Shown here: one piece after another, positions 27,153 through 36,297 of the stretch | How the letters are laid out: each line of letters opens with the position of its first letter | Numbering within the stretch: the first letter of the stretch is position 1 | Assembly: GCA_029259635.1 (NCBI GenBank) | Contig: JAJDEU010000052.1 | Location: forward strand, 1 to 64,000 | DNA length: 64,000 nt | From: Planctomycetota bacterium | Lineage (GTDB): Bacteria; Planctomycetota; UBA1135; GCA-002686595 | Direction: 5' to 3' | The notes under the pieces: generated by a model | The model's input: only the letters and a program-made list of their open reading frames with translations | Database searches by the model: none | What the model was told of the DNA's origin: nothing | Program-made: the position numbers and the translations under genes

Positions 27153-28433
27153 GTGCTGGACCTCAAGTTCATTCGTCAGAATCCCGACGCTGTGCGGGCC
27201 GCCGCGATCAAGAAGCACCTCACGTGTGATGTTGACCGCATTCTTCAACTGGACGAAGAGTGGCGTAGCCACACGCAGATCGTCGATGACCTGCGCTCGA
27301 AAGCCAAGAGCGCGTCGAAGGCGATCGGCAAGGCAACGCCCGAAGAGCGGGTGAAGTTGCTCGAGGGTCAGAAGGAGATGAAGGCGGCGCTGAAAGCGGA
27401 GGAAGAGCTGCTCGGCAATGAGCGTCGCGAGCTCGATGAGCTCTTGCTGACCGTCCCGAGCATTCCGGCGGACGAAGTTCCCGAAGGCAAGGATGACAGC
27501 GACAACGTCGAGCTGTCGACGTGGGGCGAGCCGCGGAAGTTTGATTTTGAGTTCCGCGATCACATTCAGATCGGGGAAGCGCAAGGCTGGCTCGATATCG
27601 AGACGGGCGCTCGGCTCGCAGGGAGTCGCAACTACGTGTTGCGCGGGGACCTCTCCTTATTGGAGGGCGCGGTCATGCGCTACGCGCTTGAGTTGATGGT
27701 CGGCAAGGGCTTTACCGCCGTGTCGGTACCGACTTTAGTGCGCGCGGAACCGTTGACGGGAACCGGCTATTTTCCCGGCGGCGAAGATCAGACCTACCGG
27801 ACGGACGAGCGTGACGACCTCTACCTGGTCGGAACGTCCGAGGTCTCGGTAACGGCGCTTCACGCTGGCGAGATCATGGCTTGTACCGAGCTGCCCAAGC
27901 GCTACGTCGCGGTGTCGTCGTGCTATCGCCGCGAAGCGGGCACCTATGGCAAAGACACCAAGGGGCTCTATCGCGTGCACCAGTTTCTCAAGGTCGAGCA
28001 GGTCATAATCGATGCTGCCGATGAGGCGCTCAGCATTGAACACCACAAGGCCATGCTCGCGCATTCCGAAGATCTGCTCCAAAACCTGGAGCTGCCCTAT
28101 CGCGTCGTCAATGTCTGTGGTGGCGACCTCGGCGGGCCTCACGTTCAGAAGTTCGACATCGAGACGTGGATGCCCGGTCGCGACGGTTACGGCGAGACGC
28201 ACTCGGCCTCGCGCTTCTACGACTTTCAGTCCAGGCGCCTGAAGATGCGTTACCGCGACGAGGAGGGCACGGTCAAGCTGTGCCACACGCTCAACAACAC
28301 CGTCGCGGCATCGACACGCATGTTGATCGCCATTCTGGAGAATCACCAACTCGCCGACGGAACCGTCGCGGTGCCGAAACTGCTGCAACCCTACTTGCAG
28401 GGCCGCGAGGTTCTCGGCGTGCCGATCGGCTGA
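27153..28433 (+). CDS. serS: Seryl-tRNA synthetase
   Basis: 426 aa, typical length. The N-terminal helical arm that grips the serine tRNA covers about residues 1-110 (MLDLKFIRQNPDAVRAAAIK). Class II motif 2 is SSCYRREAGTYGKDTKGLYR and motif 3 includes HTLNNTVAASTRMLIAILEN. The TxE-type serine-site segment is LVGTSEVSVTALHAGEI. It charges tRNA-Ser in the cytoplasm. GTG start, with GGAGA eight bases upstream (27141-27145). It converges with the secretion operon, with 36 bases between stop codons. Confidence 0.97.
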   Translation: MLDLKFIRQNPDAVRAAAIKKHLTCDVDRILQLDEEWRSHTQIVDDLRSKAKSASKAIGKATPEERVKLLEGQKEMKAALKAEEELLGNERRELDELLLTVPSIPADEVPEGKDDSDNVELSTWGEPRKFDFEFRDHIQIGEAQGWLDIETGARLAGSRNYVLRGDLSLLEGAVMRYALELMVGKGFTAVSVPTLVRAEPLTGTGYFPGGEDQTYRTDERDDLYLVGTSEVSVTALHAGEIMACTELPKRYVAVSSCYRREAGTYGKDTKGLYRVHQFLKVEQVIIDAADEALSIEHHKAMLAHSEDLLQNLELPYRVVNVCGGDLGGPHVQKFDIETWMPGRDGYGETHSASRFYDFQSRRLKMRYRDEEGTVKLCHTLNNTVAASTRMLIAILENHQLADGTVAVPKLLQPYLQGREVLGVPIG

Positions 28434-28469
28434 ACTGGGAGATCGGGCGAGAGCGGCCGTCCGCGGTAC

Positions 28470-29402
28470 TCAGCCGTCGCCGAAGAGGCCGCCGATGTCG
28501 GGCGCGTCGGAGTTTCCGCTCGTACCGCCCGAGCTGGGTCCTCCGGTGATGACCTGGACGTCGGGTCCGCCCACTCCTCCGGTGGGATTCCCCTGGTCGT
28601 CCAAGTCCGGCGCCCCGGCACCCTGACCGTTGTCGATGACCGGAGGTTTCACTTCCGGAATGGCGAGCAGCACTTGGTTCTGAATTGAATCGCGCAGGCC
28701 CTCTGGGAATCGGAACACCCGGCGATGCACGACTGTGCGGGAGTGAATCGGCGCGACGCGAAGCTGCTCGCGAAGCAGGCGCGGCGCGAGCTCGAGTGCG
28801 AGCTCGATCTCGATTCGGGCGGGCAGCCCCGTGTTCTCGTCGTCTTCACTGCCCCAGGCTTCGAGCTCTTCCGCGTCCACTCCGTCCTCCTCAAAGACGA
28901 GGATGTCGAAGGAGACGATACGATCGTGCAAGAAGGTGTAGTTGCCGCCGGAAAAAGGCTCCTCATCGACGCCGAAGGACTCGCGCCGGTACATCTCGAG
29001 GAAGTCGTTGTTGCCGGGGTTGGGACGAAGGCAGTAGCCGACCTCGTTGACGTCGCCGCGCACGAAGCGCGAATCCGCGCGCACGGGAATGAGACCGTCG
29101 GTCGAACTCACGAAATCGATTCGGTCCGCATCGAGGCCGGACACAACGCGATCGATGACTTGGAGGCTACGCGAGCTCTCCATGTTGAACTGATAGAGCG
29201 CGCGTAGGTCGTTCACGAGAAGGTCGAGAATGGCAGGGCCAGCGAGCTGGCTCTCGCGGATGTTGTGAATCGTGTCGCGCGTCGTCCGCGCCGCGGTGAG
29301 GACCTGCGTGATCACGATCATGATTCCCGACATGATCAGGAGCACGATCATGACTTCGATCAAGGTGAAGCCGGAGCTCCTATGTATGGAGTGGGACTTC
29401 AT
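28470..29402 (-). CDS. gspJ: Type II secretion minor pseudopilin, GspJ-like
   Basis: 310 aa with a prepilin signal: SSGFTLIEVMIVLLIMSGIM, where cleavage would fall between Gly and Phe and Glu is at +5. The body is longer than typical GspJ (about 200 aa) and ends in a Gly/Pro/Asp-rich tail (NGQGAGAPDLDDQGNPTGG). Naming it J rests on its position as last of the pseudopilin genes, its size and the LVNDLRALYQFNM region. A GspK-like role is possible because no K gene follows. I chose the ATG at 29402, whose ATGA overlaps the stop codon of the gene before it. Confidence 0.75.
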   Translation of the reverse strand: MKSHSIHRSSGFTLIEVMIVLLIMSGIMIVITQVLTAARTTRDTIHNIRESQLAGPAILDLLVNDLRALYQFNMESSRSLQVIDRVVSGLDADRIDFVSSTDGLIPVRADSRFVRGDVNEVGYCLRPNPGNNDFLEMYRRESFGVDEEPFSGGNYTFLHDRIVSFDILVFEEDGVDAEELEAWGSEDDENTGLPARIEIELALELAPRLLREQLRVAPIHSRTVVHRRVFRFPEGLRDSIQNQVLLAIPEVKPPVIDNGQGAGAPDLDDQGNPTGGVGGPDVQVITGGPSSGGTSGNSDAPDIGGLFGDG

Positions 29403-29926
29403 TCCTCGTCTTCTTCTTCGCCGTAGACCTGATTCCACAGAATCCACTGCTCCAGAATGAGCTCGTTGTCGTAGTCGCGAATCTCCGGTGAGATGACGCG
29501 CACCTTCACCTTCTCGTAGACCTCTTCATTCTCCTCGTCGTCGTCCTCTTCGTCCTCGTCCTCCTCCCAGGAGTCAAAGCGATCCGTCCGCTCTTCGGGG
29601 TCGCCAAAGGCCTCGTCACCGGCCAAGAGCTCCCAGCTGAACTCGGGGTAGCCCTCGTCGTAATAGTTTCCGTCGAGGAACTCGCCGGAGGTCAGCTCGT
29701 CCTGATAGAGCCCCGCCGTCACGCGCCCGAGCGTCAACCTGGCGAGCTCATTCGCGAGCTTTCGATTGCGGGTATCCGCCGTCTCGAGCTTGGCGATATT
29801 CAGGACCTGAATCACGGATACGAGCGTGACACCGACAACGACCAGCGTGACGGCGACCTCGGCGAGCGTAAAGCCCGATCGATTCTCGCGCGCTGTTCTC
29901 GACTTTGGCGAAGTGAAACACTTCAT
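29399..29926 (-). CDS. gspI: Type II secretion minor pseudopilin, GspI-like
   Basis: 175 aa. The prepilin motif is RSGFTLAEVAVTLVVVGVTL, with Glu at +5, followed by the long N-terminal helix. It is unusual in carrying a highly acidic insert (about residues 118-137, almost only Glu and Asp) and an acidic C terminus (EEEDEE). This might bind calcium or mediate contacts within the pseudopilus tip; that is inference. It lies between H and J as in other type II secretion clusters and overlaps both neighbours. I chose the ATG at 29926, which sits over the gspH stop codon. Upstream codons of the frame belong to another phase of gspH. Confidence 0.75.
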   Translation of the reverse strand: MKCFTSPKSRTARENRSGFTLAEVAVTLVVVGVTLVSVIQVLNIAKLETADTRNRKLANELARLTLGRVTAGLYQDELTSGEFLDGNYYDEGYPEFSWELLAGDEAFGDPEERTDRFDSWEEDEDEEDDDEENEEVYEKVKVRVISPEIRDYDNELILEQWILWNQVYGEEEDEE

Positions 29927-30468
29927 CAGTTGAAGTCTCCCTCGTCCGGTGGCTCGCGCTCGAAGAAGTCGTCGTGGAACCGAACGAGTCCGGTCAGCGC
30001 GAGGACCTCCATCGTGTAGTAGCGCTCGAAGATTTCTTGGTAGAGGACGACGGTGTGGTCGCTGGAGGCGCCGAGCGGATCGAACCGAACGAAGACCGTT
30101 CCGTCCGAGTACTTCTCGCCGTCGATGGTGATCTCGTGAAAGGCAATCGTCTCGGAGAGCTCGGATTGATTGATGGTCATGCGCTCCTGCTCGCCGAACG
30201 CAATGCCGCCGTCGAGGGCGAAGGGTGTCTCCACCCAATAGCGGCTCTCCTCGAAGTTGTAGTGGATCCGATACTCGAGGTTGCGAGCAATCGCATCGGC
30301 ACGTGTTCCGTGAATGCGATCGGAGAGCTCGCGAACGGTCGTGTTGAGCTGGGCGCGGGGCAGTGAGCTCCGCCAGGAGAGCGCCGCGATGCCGGCGATG
30401 AGACCAAGTACAACCAGTACGCCCAGCAGTTCTACGAGGGAGAATCCCGCTCTCTTCGTTGGCGCCAC
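29926..30468 (-). CDS. gspH: Type II secretion minor pseudopilin, GspH-like
   Basis: 180 aa. The N terminus KRAGFSLVELLGVLVVLGLI is a class III signal peptide with Gly/Phe cleavage and Glu at +5. The following segment (ARNLEYRIHYNFEESRYWVE) matches the GspH/FimT pattern, in which strands run through a SDRIHGTRADAIARN-type helix end. It would be a minor pseudopilin processed by a prepilin peptidase that is not encoded in this window. It overlaps gspI by one base (TGATG) and lies 15 bases after gspG. Confidence 0.78.
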   Translation of the reverse strand: MAPTKRAGFSLVELLGVLVVLGLIAGIAALSWRSSLPRAQLNTTVRELSDRIHGTRADAIARNLEYRIHYNFEESRYWVETPFALDGGIAFGEQERMTINQSELSETIAFHEITIDGEKYSDGTVFVRFDPLGASSDHTVVLYQEIFERYYTMEVLALTGLVRFHDDFFEREPPDEGDFN

Positions 30469-30483
30469 GGCTCTCTATCGTTC

Positions 30484-30918
30484 CTACTTGTCGGCGCTGG
30501 AGATGTCGGCCGCATCTCCATCGCCGCCTCGGGCTCCGTCGGAGCCGAACGAGAAGACTATCGCCTCCTGGGATCCGGGAGCCGGCGGCTCGTACTGGTA
30601 CTCATTGTTCCAGGGGTCCGTCGGGATCTTGTCGGTTCGCAGGTAGGTTCCGCCGGTTTCATCGGGCGTGACGAGAGCTTCCAACGAATCGGGAAACCTC
30701 ATCCCGTTGTTGATCGCATAGTCGTCGAGGCTGCCCATGATGGTCGAGATATCCGCCTTAACCTTGGTGGTGTTGGCTTGTGCGAGGTTGCGGAACACGT
30801 TCTTGGCAACCAGCGTGACGAGCAGGCCGATGATCACAATGACGACCATCAGCTCGGCGAGGGAGAAGGCGCTCCGGCGATGGGCGCGCGCGTTTTGATT
30901 TCGGTGAAGAACTCTCAT
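30484..30918 (-). CDS. gspG: Type II secretion major pseudopilin GspG
   Basis: 144 aa. After a 15-residue basic leader comes SAFSLAELMVVIVIIGLLVT, the pilin helix. The body has the GspG signature: SLDDYAINNGMRFPDSLEAL, then KIPTDPWNNEYQY and GSDGARGGDGDAADI, the calcium-site region near the C terminus. GspG polymerises into the pseudopilus that pushes substrates through the secretin. The residue before the predicted cleavage site is Ala, whereas Gly is nearly invariant in this position; this may slow processing. It lies 97 bases downstream of gspF. Confidence 0.92.
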   Translation of the reverse strand: MRVLHRNQNARAHRRSAFSLAELMVVIVIIGLLVTLVAKNVFRNLAQANTTKVKADISTIMGSLDDYAINNGMRFPDSLEALVTPDETGGTYLRTDKIPTDPWNNEYQYEPPAPGSQEAIVFSFGSDGARGGDGDAADISSADK

Positions 30919-31015
30919 GTCAGGTCTTCGCTGCCAAAGGGCAGCGACTCAAAGCGGTTGGAGTAGGGGAGACGGCTGGGCTCGGCGATTCTTCCACGGA
31001 AGCGGGAGAGGGGCG

Positions 31016-32284
31016 CTAAGCCATTGAGCTGATTTCGAGGATCGGGAGAACAATAGAGTAGACGATGAAACCGACGACGGTCGCCAGGAGAACGATCATG
31101 AGCGGCTCTAGGACCGTCGTAAAGCGCTCGGTGACGACCTCGATCTCCTCGTCATAGGACTCGGCGATGCGCTGGAGCATCACCTCGAGCTCGCCGGATT
31201 TCTCGCCTACCGAGACCATGTAGGTCACGACGGAGGGGAATGCACCACTTGCAGCGAGCGGAGTGGCGATATCCGTGCCCTCGAGAATGCGGGTGCGGAT
31301 GTAGCTCGTGGCATCGCCAACCACCCGGTTGCCAACGACCCTTTCCGTAATCTCGAGGCTCTGCACCGCCGAAACCCCGCTCTCCAAGAGAGTGGAGAGC
31401 GTATGAGCAAAACGAGCGACGGCGCCCTTGCGCAGGAGGTCGCCGAGCAACGGCATCCGAATGAGAAACTTGTCGATCCTCAGCTCGCCGGATTTCGTCT
31501 TGTAGTAGCGCTCGATCAAAGCGGAGATTGCGGCGAGGACGAGGCAGCCGGCCCACCAGTAGTCGCTGAAGACGTTGCTGATCCCCATCAAGACCTGCGT
31601 GGGAAAGGGCAGCTCCTTACCGGTGTCGAGCAGCATGCCGGTGATCTTGGGGACGACCAACGTCATCAAGATACTGACGACGACGATGCCGAGCATGATC
31701 ATCATGACCGGGTAGGTCAGTGCGGTGACGATCTTGCGCTGCAGCGCGCGGCTGCGTTGCATAAAGTCGGCGAGCCGAGAGAGCACCTGGTCGACGCGTC
31801 CGGTCGCTTCGCCCGCTCGCACCATGTTCACGTACATGTCGCTGAAGAACTGCGGGTGATCGGCGAAGGCGTCGCCCAGGGAAGCACCCTGCGTGATACG
31901 TTCGCGAATGCGCCGAAAGACCGTCTCGACCTTTCGCGTATCCGCCTGTTCGATGATCGCGTTGAGCGCTTCGGAGAGCGGGATTCCCGCGCCGAGCAAG
32001 GTGCTGAGCTGGCGCGTGATCGCTGCGGCAATCTCGAGGTTGCGCCCAGAAGGGCCGGTGGACTTGGCCGCCCGCGCGGCACGAGCTCGCTCAAGAAAGG
32101 AGACCTTCTCCGCCTTGCCGCTCTTCAGCTTCTTCTTGCGCCCGCCCTTGAGTTCGAAGATCTCGCTGACGAGTACGTTGTCGCGCCGAAGACGAATGCG
32201 CGCATCGCGCGGCGTGTCCGCATCGATAACACCGGTGGTCGTCGATCCTCCTGTGGCGAAGGCTTTGTACTGATAAATCGGCAT
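31016..32284 (-). CDS. gspF: Type II secretion inner-membrane platform protein GspF
   Basis: 422 aa, the usual size. It starts MPIYQYKAFATGGSTTTGVI, as GspF/PilC proteins do. Two homologous cytoplasmic domains carry the family motif (LSTLLGAGIPLSEALNAII about 93-111; LSTLLESGVSAVQSLEITE about 296-314), and three transmembrane helices are predicted (about 196-216, 240-262 and 395-417). GspF couples the ATPase GspE to pseudopilus assembly. It lies 30 bases downstream of gspE in the operon. Confidence 0.95.
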   Translation of the reverse strand: MPIYQYKAFATGGSTTTGVIDADTPRDARIRLRRDNVLVSEIFELKGGRKKKLKSGKAEKVSFLERARAARAAKSTGPSGRNLEIAAAITRQLSTLLGAGIPLSEALNAIIEQADTRKVETVFRRIRERITQGASLGDAFADHPQFFSDMYVNMVRAGEATGRVDQVLSRLADFMQRSRALQRKIVTALTYPVMMIMLGIVVVSILMTLVVPKITGMLLDTGKELPFPTQVLMGISNVFSDYWWAGCLVLAAISALIERYYKTKSGELRIDKFLIRMPLLGDLLRKGAVARFAHTLSTLLESGVSAVQSLEITERVVGNRVVGDATSYIRTRILEGTDIATPLAASGAFPSVVTYMVSVGEKSGELEVMLQRIAESYDEEIEVVTERFTTVLEPLMIVLLATVVGFIVYSIVLPILEISSMA

Positions 32285-32314
32285 GATGAAGAGCGCCGGC
32301 GGCGCTCCCTAAAA

Positions 32315-34021
32315 CTATCCCACATCCAACTGCGTCACGCGCAAGACTTCGTCCGTGGTGGTCAATCCCTTACGGACCTTGTCCGCGCCGTCGATGCGCA
32401 GGGTGATCAAGCCACGTTCGATGGCTCCGATCTTCATCTTGGACGCGGTCACGCCCTCCATGATTTCGGTCCGCAACTGCTCGTCGACCGGCAGGAACTC
32501 GTACAGCGCGGTCCGACCCGCGTAGCCCGAGTGGAAGCACTCGTCGCACCCCGCTCCATACCAGATCTGGCCTTCGACCTCGTCCGGGCGAATCCCGAGT
32601 CGCTTGAGCTTGACGATGTCCTCCTCTGTGAGGGGGCGCCGTGCGCGGCAGTGCTTGCACACGGTTCGCACCAGGCGCTGGGCGATCACGAGGATCAGCG
32701 AGCTGGAGACCAGGTAGGGCTCGACGCCCTGCTCGACCATCCGGGTGATCGTACTGGCCGCATCGTTCGTGTGAACGGTGGAGAAGACCAGGTGCCCGGT
32801 CAGCGCCGCTCGAATCGCGATCTCGGAAGTCTCGCGGTCGCGAATCTCACCGACCATCATGACGTCCGGGTCCTGGCGCAAGAAAGAGCGCAGGCCGGAG
32901 GCGAAGGTCAGGCCCTTCTTCGTGTTCACCTGAACCTGGCTGATGCCGCCGAGCGAATACTCGACCGGGTCTTCGATGGTCAGCACGTTCTTCTGCGTCG
33001 TGTCGATCTCGCCCATTCCGGCGTACAGAGTCGTCGTCTTGCCGGAACCGGTCGGCCCGGTGACGAGGATGATGCCGTGGGTCCAAGTCAGGTACTCGCG
33101 CAGCATGTCGCGGTTGTGCTCGGCCAACCCGATCTCGTCGAGCGTGTAGAGCTTCGAGCTCTTGTCGAGCAGTCGCATGACGATGCGCTCGCCCTGGGTC
33201 GTCGGGACGGAGCTGATTCGAACGTCGACCTCGCCGTCGCCAATGCGGATGCTCGCACGACCGTCCTGCGGTAAGCGTCGCTCGGCGATGTCCATCTTGC
33301 CCATCACCTTGACGCGACTGACGATGGCTTCGTGTGCCTTGCGCGGCACCGAATCCATGTCGTACAGGATGCCGTCGATGCGGTGGCGAACCTGCGTGCG
33401 ATCGGGGTAGGGGTGAAAGTGGACGTCGGAGGCGCGCAGCTTCAAGGCCTGGAACAAGATCGTGTTGACCAGCTTGATGATCGGCGCCTTGTTCGAGACG
33501 TCGAGCACATCTTCGGAGTCGTCGAGCTCCTCCGCCAATCCCGCGATATCCGCGTCTTCACTGACGGCGTCCAGTGCCTCGTCAACTCCGTCCGCCTTGT
33601 GGCGATAGGCCCTCGCGATCAGGGTTGTGATCTCGCTCCTCGTGGCAAGCACCGGCTCGATCTCGAAACCGATCATGGCCGACAGGTCGTCCATCGGGTT
33701 GGGATCGAGCGGAGCGCAAGTCGCGACCTTAAGGACGCCGTGTTCGGCATCGCCGAGTGCGATCAGGTTGTAGTTCCGCGTGAACTGAACAGGAACCGTG
33801 TCGACGAAGGAGCCGGGAACCGAAGTTCCCTCAAGCACATCGCGAAACTCGTACCCGAGGTGTTGGGCATAGACCGAGAGGAGAGCGGGTTCGGGCAAGT
33901 ACTCCTTCTGGACGATGACCTTATCGAGCGACTCGCCGCTCACGCCCGCCGTGCGTCGGCATTCTTCGAGTCGCTCGCGGGTCAGCCCCGCGTCCACCAA
34001 CAGGTCGGCCAGGTTGACCAT
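32315..34021 (-). CDS. gspE: Type II secretion ATPase GspE
   Basis: 568 aa. An N-terminal N1E/MshEN-type domain (about 1-140) precedes the ATPase core. Walker A is GPTGSGKTT (322-330). The Asp box (TIEDPVEY) and Walker B (MMVGEIRDRET) follow, as does the His box STVHTNDA. The zinc-binding module is complete (CKHC, then CDEC about 40 residues later). The hexameric ATPase powers pseudopilus growth from the cytoplasmic face. It begins five bases after the end of gspD. The frame has a long antisense shadow that is not a gene. Confidence 0.96.
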   Translation of the reverse strand: MVNLADLLVDAGLTRERLEECRRTAGVSGESLDKVIVQKEYLPEPALLSVYAQHLGYEFRDVLEGTSVPGSFVDTVPVQFTRNYNLIALGDAEHGVLKVATCAPLDPNPMDDLSAMIGFEIEPVLATRSEITTLIARAYRHKADGVDEALDAVSEDADIAGLAEELDDSEDVLDVSNKAPIIKLVNTILFQALKLRASDVHFHPYPDRTQVRHRIDGILYDMDSVPRKAHEAIVSRVKVMGKMDIAERRLPQDGRASIRIGDGEVDVRISSVPTTQGERIVMRLLDKSSKLYTLDEIGLAEHNRDMLREYLTWTHGIILVTGPTGSGKTTTLYAGMGEIDTTQKNVLTIEDPVEYSLGGISQVQVNTKKGLTFASGLRSFLRQDPDVMMVGEIRDRETSEIAIRAALTGHLVFSTVHTNDAASTITRMVEQGVEPYLVSSSLILVIAQRLVRTVCKHCRARRPLTEEDIVKLKRLGIRPDEVEGQIWYGAGCDECFHSGYAGRTALYEFLPVDEQLRTEIMEGVTASKMKIGAIERGLITLRIDGADKVRKGLTTTDEVLRVTQLDVG

Positions 34022-34026
34022 AGTCG

Positions 34027-36297
34027 CTATTCCCGGTCTCCGTCGCTGGAAGGCGCGCCACCCGTTCGATTGGCCGCTTCGCTCTCCGCACGCAGTAGTG
34101 CTTCCCTGCGCATCGGATCCATGCCGACGGACTCGCCGTCGATCTCACCTTTTTCGGGGCCGCGATAGAGCGGCAGCTCAAAGCTCCCCAGGTTGATTCC
34201 GTCGCGTCCGCTTCCGAAGCTCTGGTCGATCTTCTGAACGCGATCCAAACCGATCACGCTGGCCGCCTCGTGCTTCGCGCGGAAGGAGATCTCCGAGAGA
34301 TCCGCAAAGTCCACGTCGTGCATGATGTGCGGCGTCACGAAGAAGTAGAGCGTCGTGCGATCGTTGTTGTCCGTCTCGCGGCGGAACAACCAACCGATCA
34401 GGGGAATGTCGCCGAGGAAGGGGACTTTGTTCGCGGAGGTGCGCTTGTTGTCGGTCACGATACCGCCGATGACCATCGTGTCGCCGTCGGGCACATTGAC
34501 CGTCGTGCTGAGCTCGCGCGTCGTCCGGGGCGGAGGCACGTTGCCCTGGAAGGCACCGGTGAAGTTCGAGACGGTCAGCTGTACACCGAGGCGCAGATAA
34601 CGCGAAGCGGAAATCGAGGGCGAGATCGACAGCTCGATACCCGCCTCTTGGTAACCGGAGAAGTTCTCCTGCGTCTGACCTTGGCCCTGAGCGGTGACCT
34701 GCGTCGTCGGCTGCTCGTCGACCGTACGCACGCGCGCATTGCCGTTGTTATTGACGAGGATGGACGGGATCGAGAGCACGTTGGCCTTGTCCTCGCTCGC
34801 CGCGAAGCGCAGCAGGAAGGGCAGCGAGAAGTCGCCGCCGTCGAGGATGCCCGCGGTGATTCCGTTCGCGATGGTGGGGACACGCGTGTCGGGAATCCCG
34901 TCGCTGCCCTGGAGGTCCATCAGCTCGGAGAGTCCGAAGCTCGTGACACCGAAGTTGCCATCGGCGCCGGCTGCCGGAATGTCCGCAGCTGCAATCTCAA
35001 AACCGATGTCGAGCGTGTCCGCGCCGGAGAGCTCGATCAAAGCGGTCTCGATCAAGACCTGGTCTTGGCGACGGTCGAGCTGGCGAAGCAGCGCGAGCAG
35101 CTCTTCATAGCGCGTCTTACTCGCGGCAATCAGCAGCGAATTCGTCGCGGGGTCGGGTACGACGACGACCTCGGTCTGGTTTCGGCTCGATGCTGCACCG
35201 GCGCCACCTTGGGCTCGTCCGCCGGTGGCGCCTTCCGTGACCTGGGAGGCGTCGCGCAGAAAGTCATCGAGCACATCCGAGATGTCTTCGGCCTGCACAT
35301 TCTCGAGCGCGAAGATGTGGTAGTTGCGCTCGGGTTCGATCACATCGACGTCGAGGCGCGCCACCAGTTCTTTAATACCCGGCATGTCGTCGGGCATCGC
35401 CATGATGATCAGAGAGTTCGTCCGGTTGTGGACCAAAATCTCCGGCTCTTGTTCGGTTCCACGAGAGCGAATATTGCCCGCTACGCCCTGTTCATTGGGG
35501 CGAGTCGTAGGAGCCGTGGTTCTGGCGGAGAGCAGCTGGTCCAGAATGTCCGCAATCTCTTCCGCCGATTCGTACTCGACGGGAATCGTCGCGAACTCCG
35601 GGACGATCTGTTCGCCGGCGGCGCTCTCGCGATCGACGATGTAGAGCAGCCTGGCGAGCGCGGCAATCTGAGAGCCAAAGCCCTGCAGGATGATCGAGTT
35701 CGAGTCGCCAACCGAGACCAGGCTCTGGGTCGTGGCATCGGCCATCAGCGGTCGCAGGGTCGCGGGCAGCTGACGCGTGTTCGAGTTCGGCAGATGCAGG
35801 ACGGTCGTGATCAAGACCGCTGGCTGATCGGCGAAGTCTTCGAGCTCTTCGGGCAGCACGTAGGTCGTGCGCTGCCGGATCGAGTTCCGCTGCTGATTGG
35901 GTCCCGCCAGAGATTGGAGGACGACGACCGACAGGTGTCGGGGACCGACCTCCACCGTCACGAAGTCATTGATGAACATCATGATCTGGAAGAACTGGTA
36001 AAAGTCATCCACCGGGATCCGCTTGGTCCCGAACATGCGTACATCTTGCGCAGACAGCTCGCTAGCCACCTGCTTGTCGTAGGTGAAGTTCTTGCCCGTT
36101 GCGACTTGGCAGAGCTTCACGAAGTCTTCCAGAGAGACCGTCTCTTTGGGGTCCTCCGAAAAATTGAGGACGTAATATTCTCCCTGCTGCTGAACCGCGG
36201 GGATAACCGGGTCATCCGGGTCCCCCTGGGGGACCACCGTGGTGGCTAGCGCGAGCGAGGAGAGGGCGAGGAGGAGTGTCGAGGTGAAGGCTGCCAT
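34027..36297 (-). CDS. gspD: Type II secretion outer-membrane secretin GspD
   Basis: 756 aa with a signal peptide (MAAFTSTLLLALSSLALATT). The N0 domain (about 45-120) begins YVLNFSEDPKETVSLEDFVK. N1-N3 modules run to about 400 (each with the VEYESAEEIADILDQLL-type motif). The secretin barrel follows, including VVPDPATNSLLIAAS, LIETALIEL and VPFLGDIPLIGWLFRRE. The secretin forms the outer-membrane channel of the system. No pilotin or GspC gene is adjacent. It is the first gene of the seven-gene operon D-E-F-G-H-I-J, with the promoter presumably in the 499-base region to its right. Confidence 0.95.
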   Translation of the reverse strand: MAAFTSTLLLALSSLALATTVVPQGDPDDPVIPAVQQQGEYYVLNFSEDPKETVSLEDFVKLCQVATGKNFTYDKQVASELSAQDVRMFGTKRIPVDDFYQFFQIMMFINDFVTVEVGPRHLSVVVLQSLAGPNQQRNSIRQRTTYVLPEELEDFADQPAVLITTVLHLPNSNTRQLPATLRPLMADATTQSLVSVGDSNSIILQGFGSQIAALARLLYIVDRESAAGEQIVPEFATIPVEYESAEEIADILDQLLSARTTAPTTRPNEQGVAGNIRSRGTEQEPEILVHNRTNSLIIMAMPDDMPGIKELVARLDVDVIEPERNYHIFALENVQAEDISDVLDDFLRDASQVTEGATGGRAQGGAGAASSRNQTEVVVVPDPATNSLLIAASKTRYEELLALLRQLDRRQDQVLIETALIELSGADTLDIGFEIAAADIPAAGADGNFGVTSFGLSELMDLQGSDGIPDTRVPTIANGITAGILDGGDFSLPFLLRFAASEDKANVLSIPSILVNNNGNARVRTVDEQPTTQVTAQGQGQTQENFSGYQEAGIELSISPSISASRYLRLGVQLTVSNFTGAFQGNVPPPRTTRELSTTVNVPDGDTMVIGGIVTDNKRTSANKVPFLGDIPLIGWLFRRETDNNDRTTLYFFVTPHIMHDVDFADLSEISFRAKHEAASVIGLDRVQKIDQSFGSGRDGINLGSFELPLYRGPEKGEIDGESVGMDPMRREALLRAESEAANRTGGAPSSDGDRE

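Noticed and set aside
31403..33274. A 623-codon plus-strand open frame
   Set aside because: It is antisense to gspF and gspE, which have full family motifs. The product is His/Arg/Asp-rich without domains, a usual artefact of high-GC coding DNA.
34270..36249. A 659-codon plus-strand open frame
   Set aside because: It is antisense to gspD and has a composition typical of reverse-frame shadows (Arg/Asp/Val-rich, no motif).
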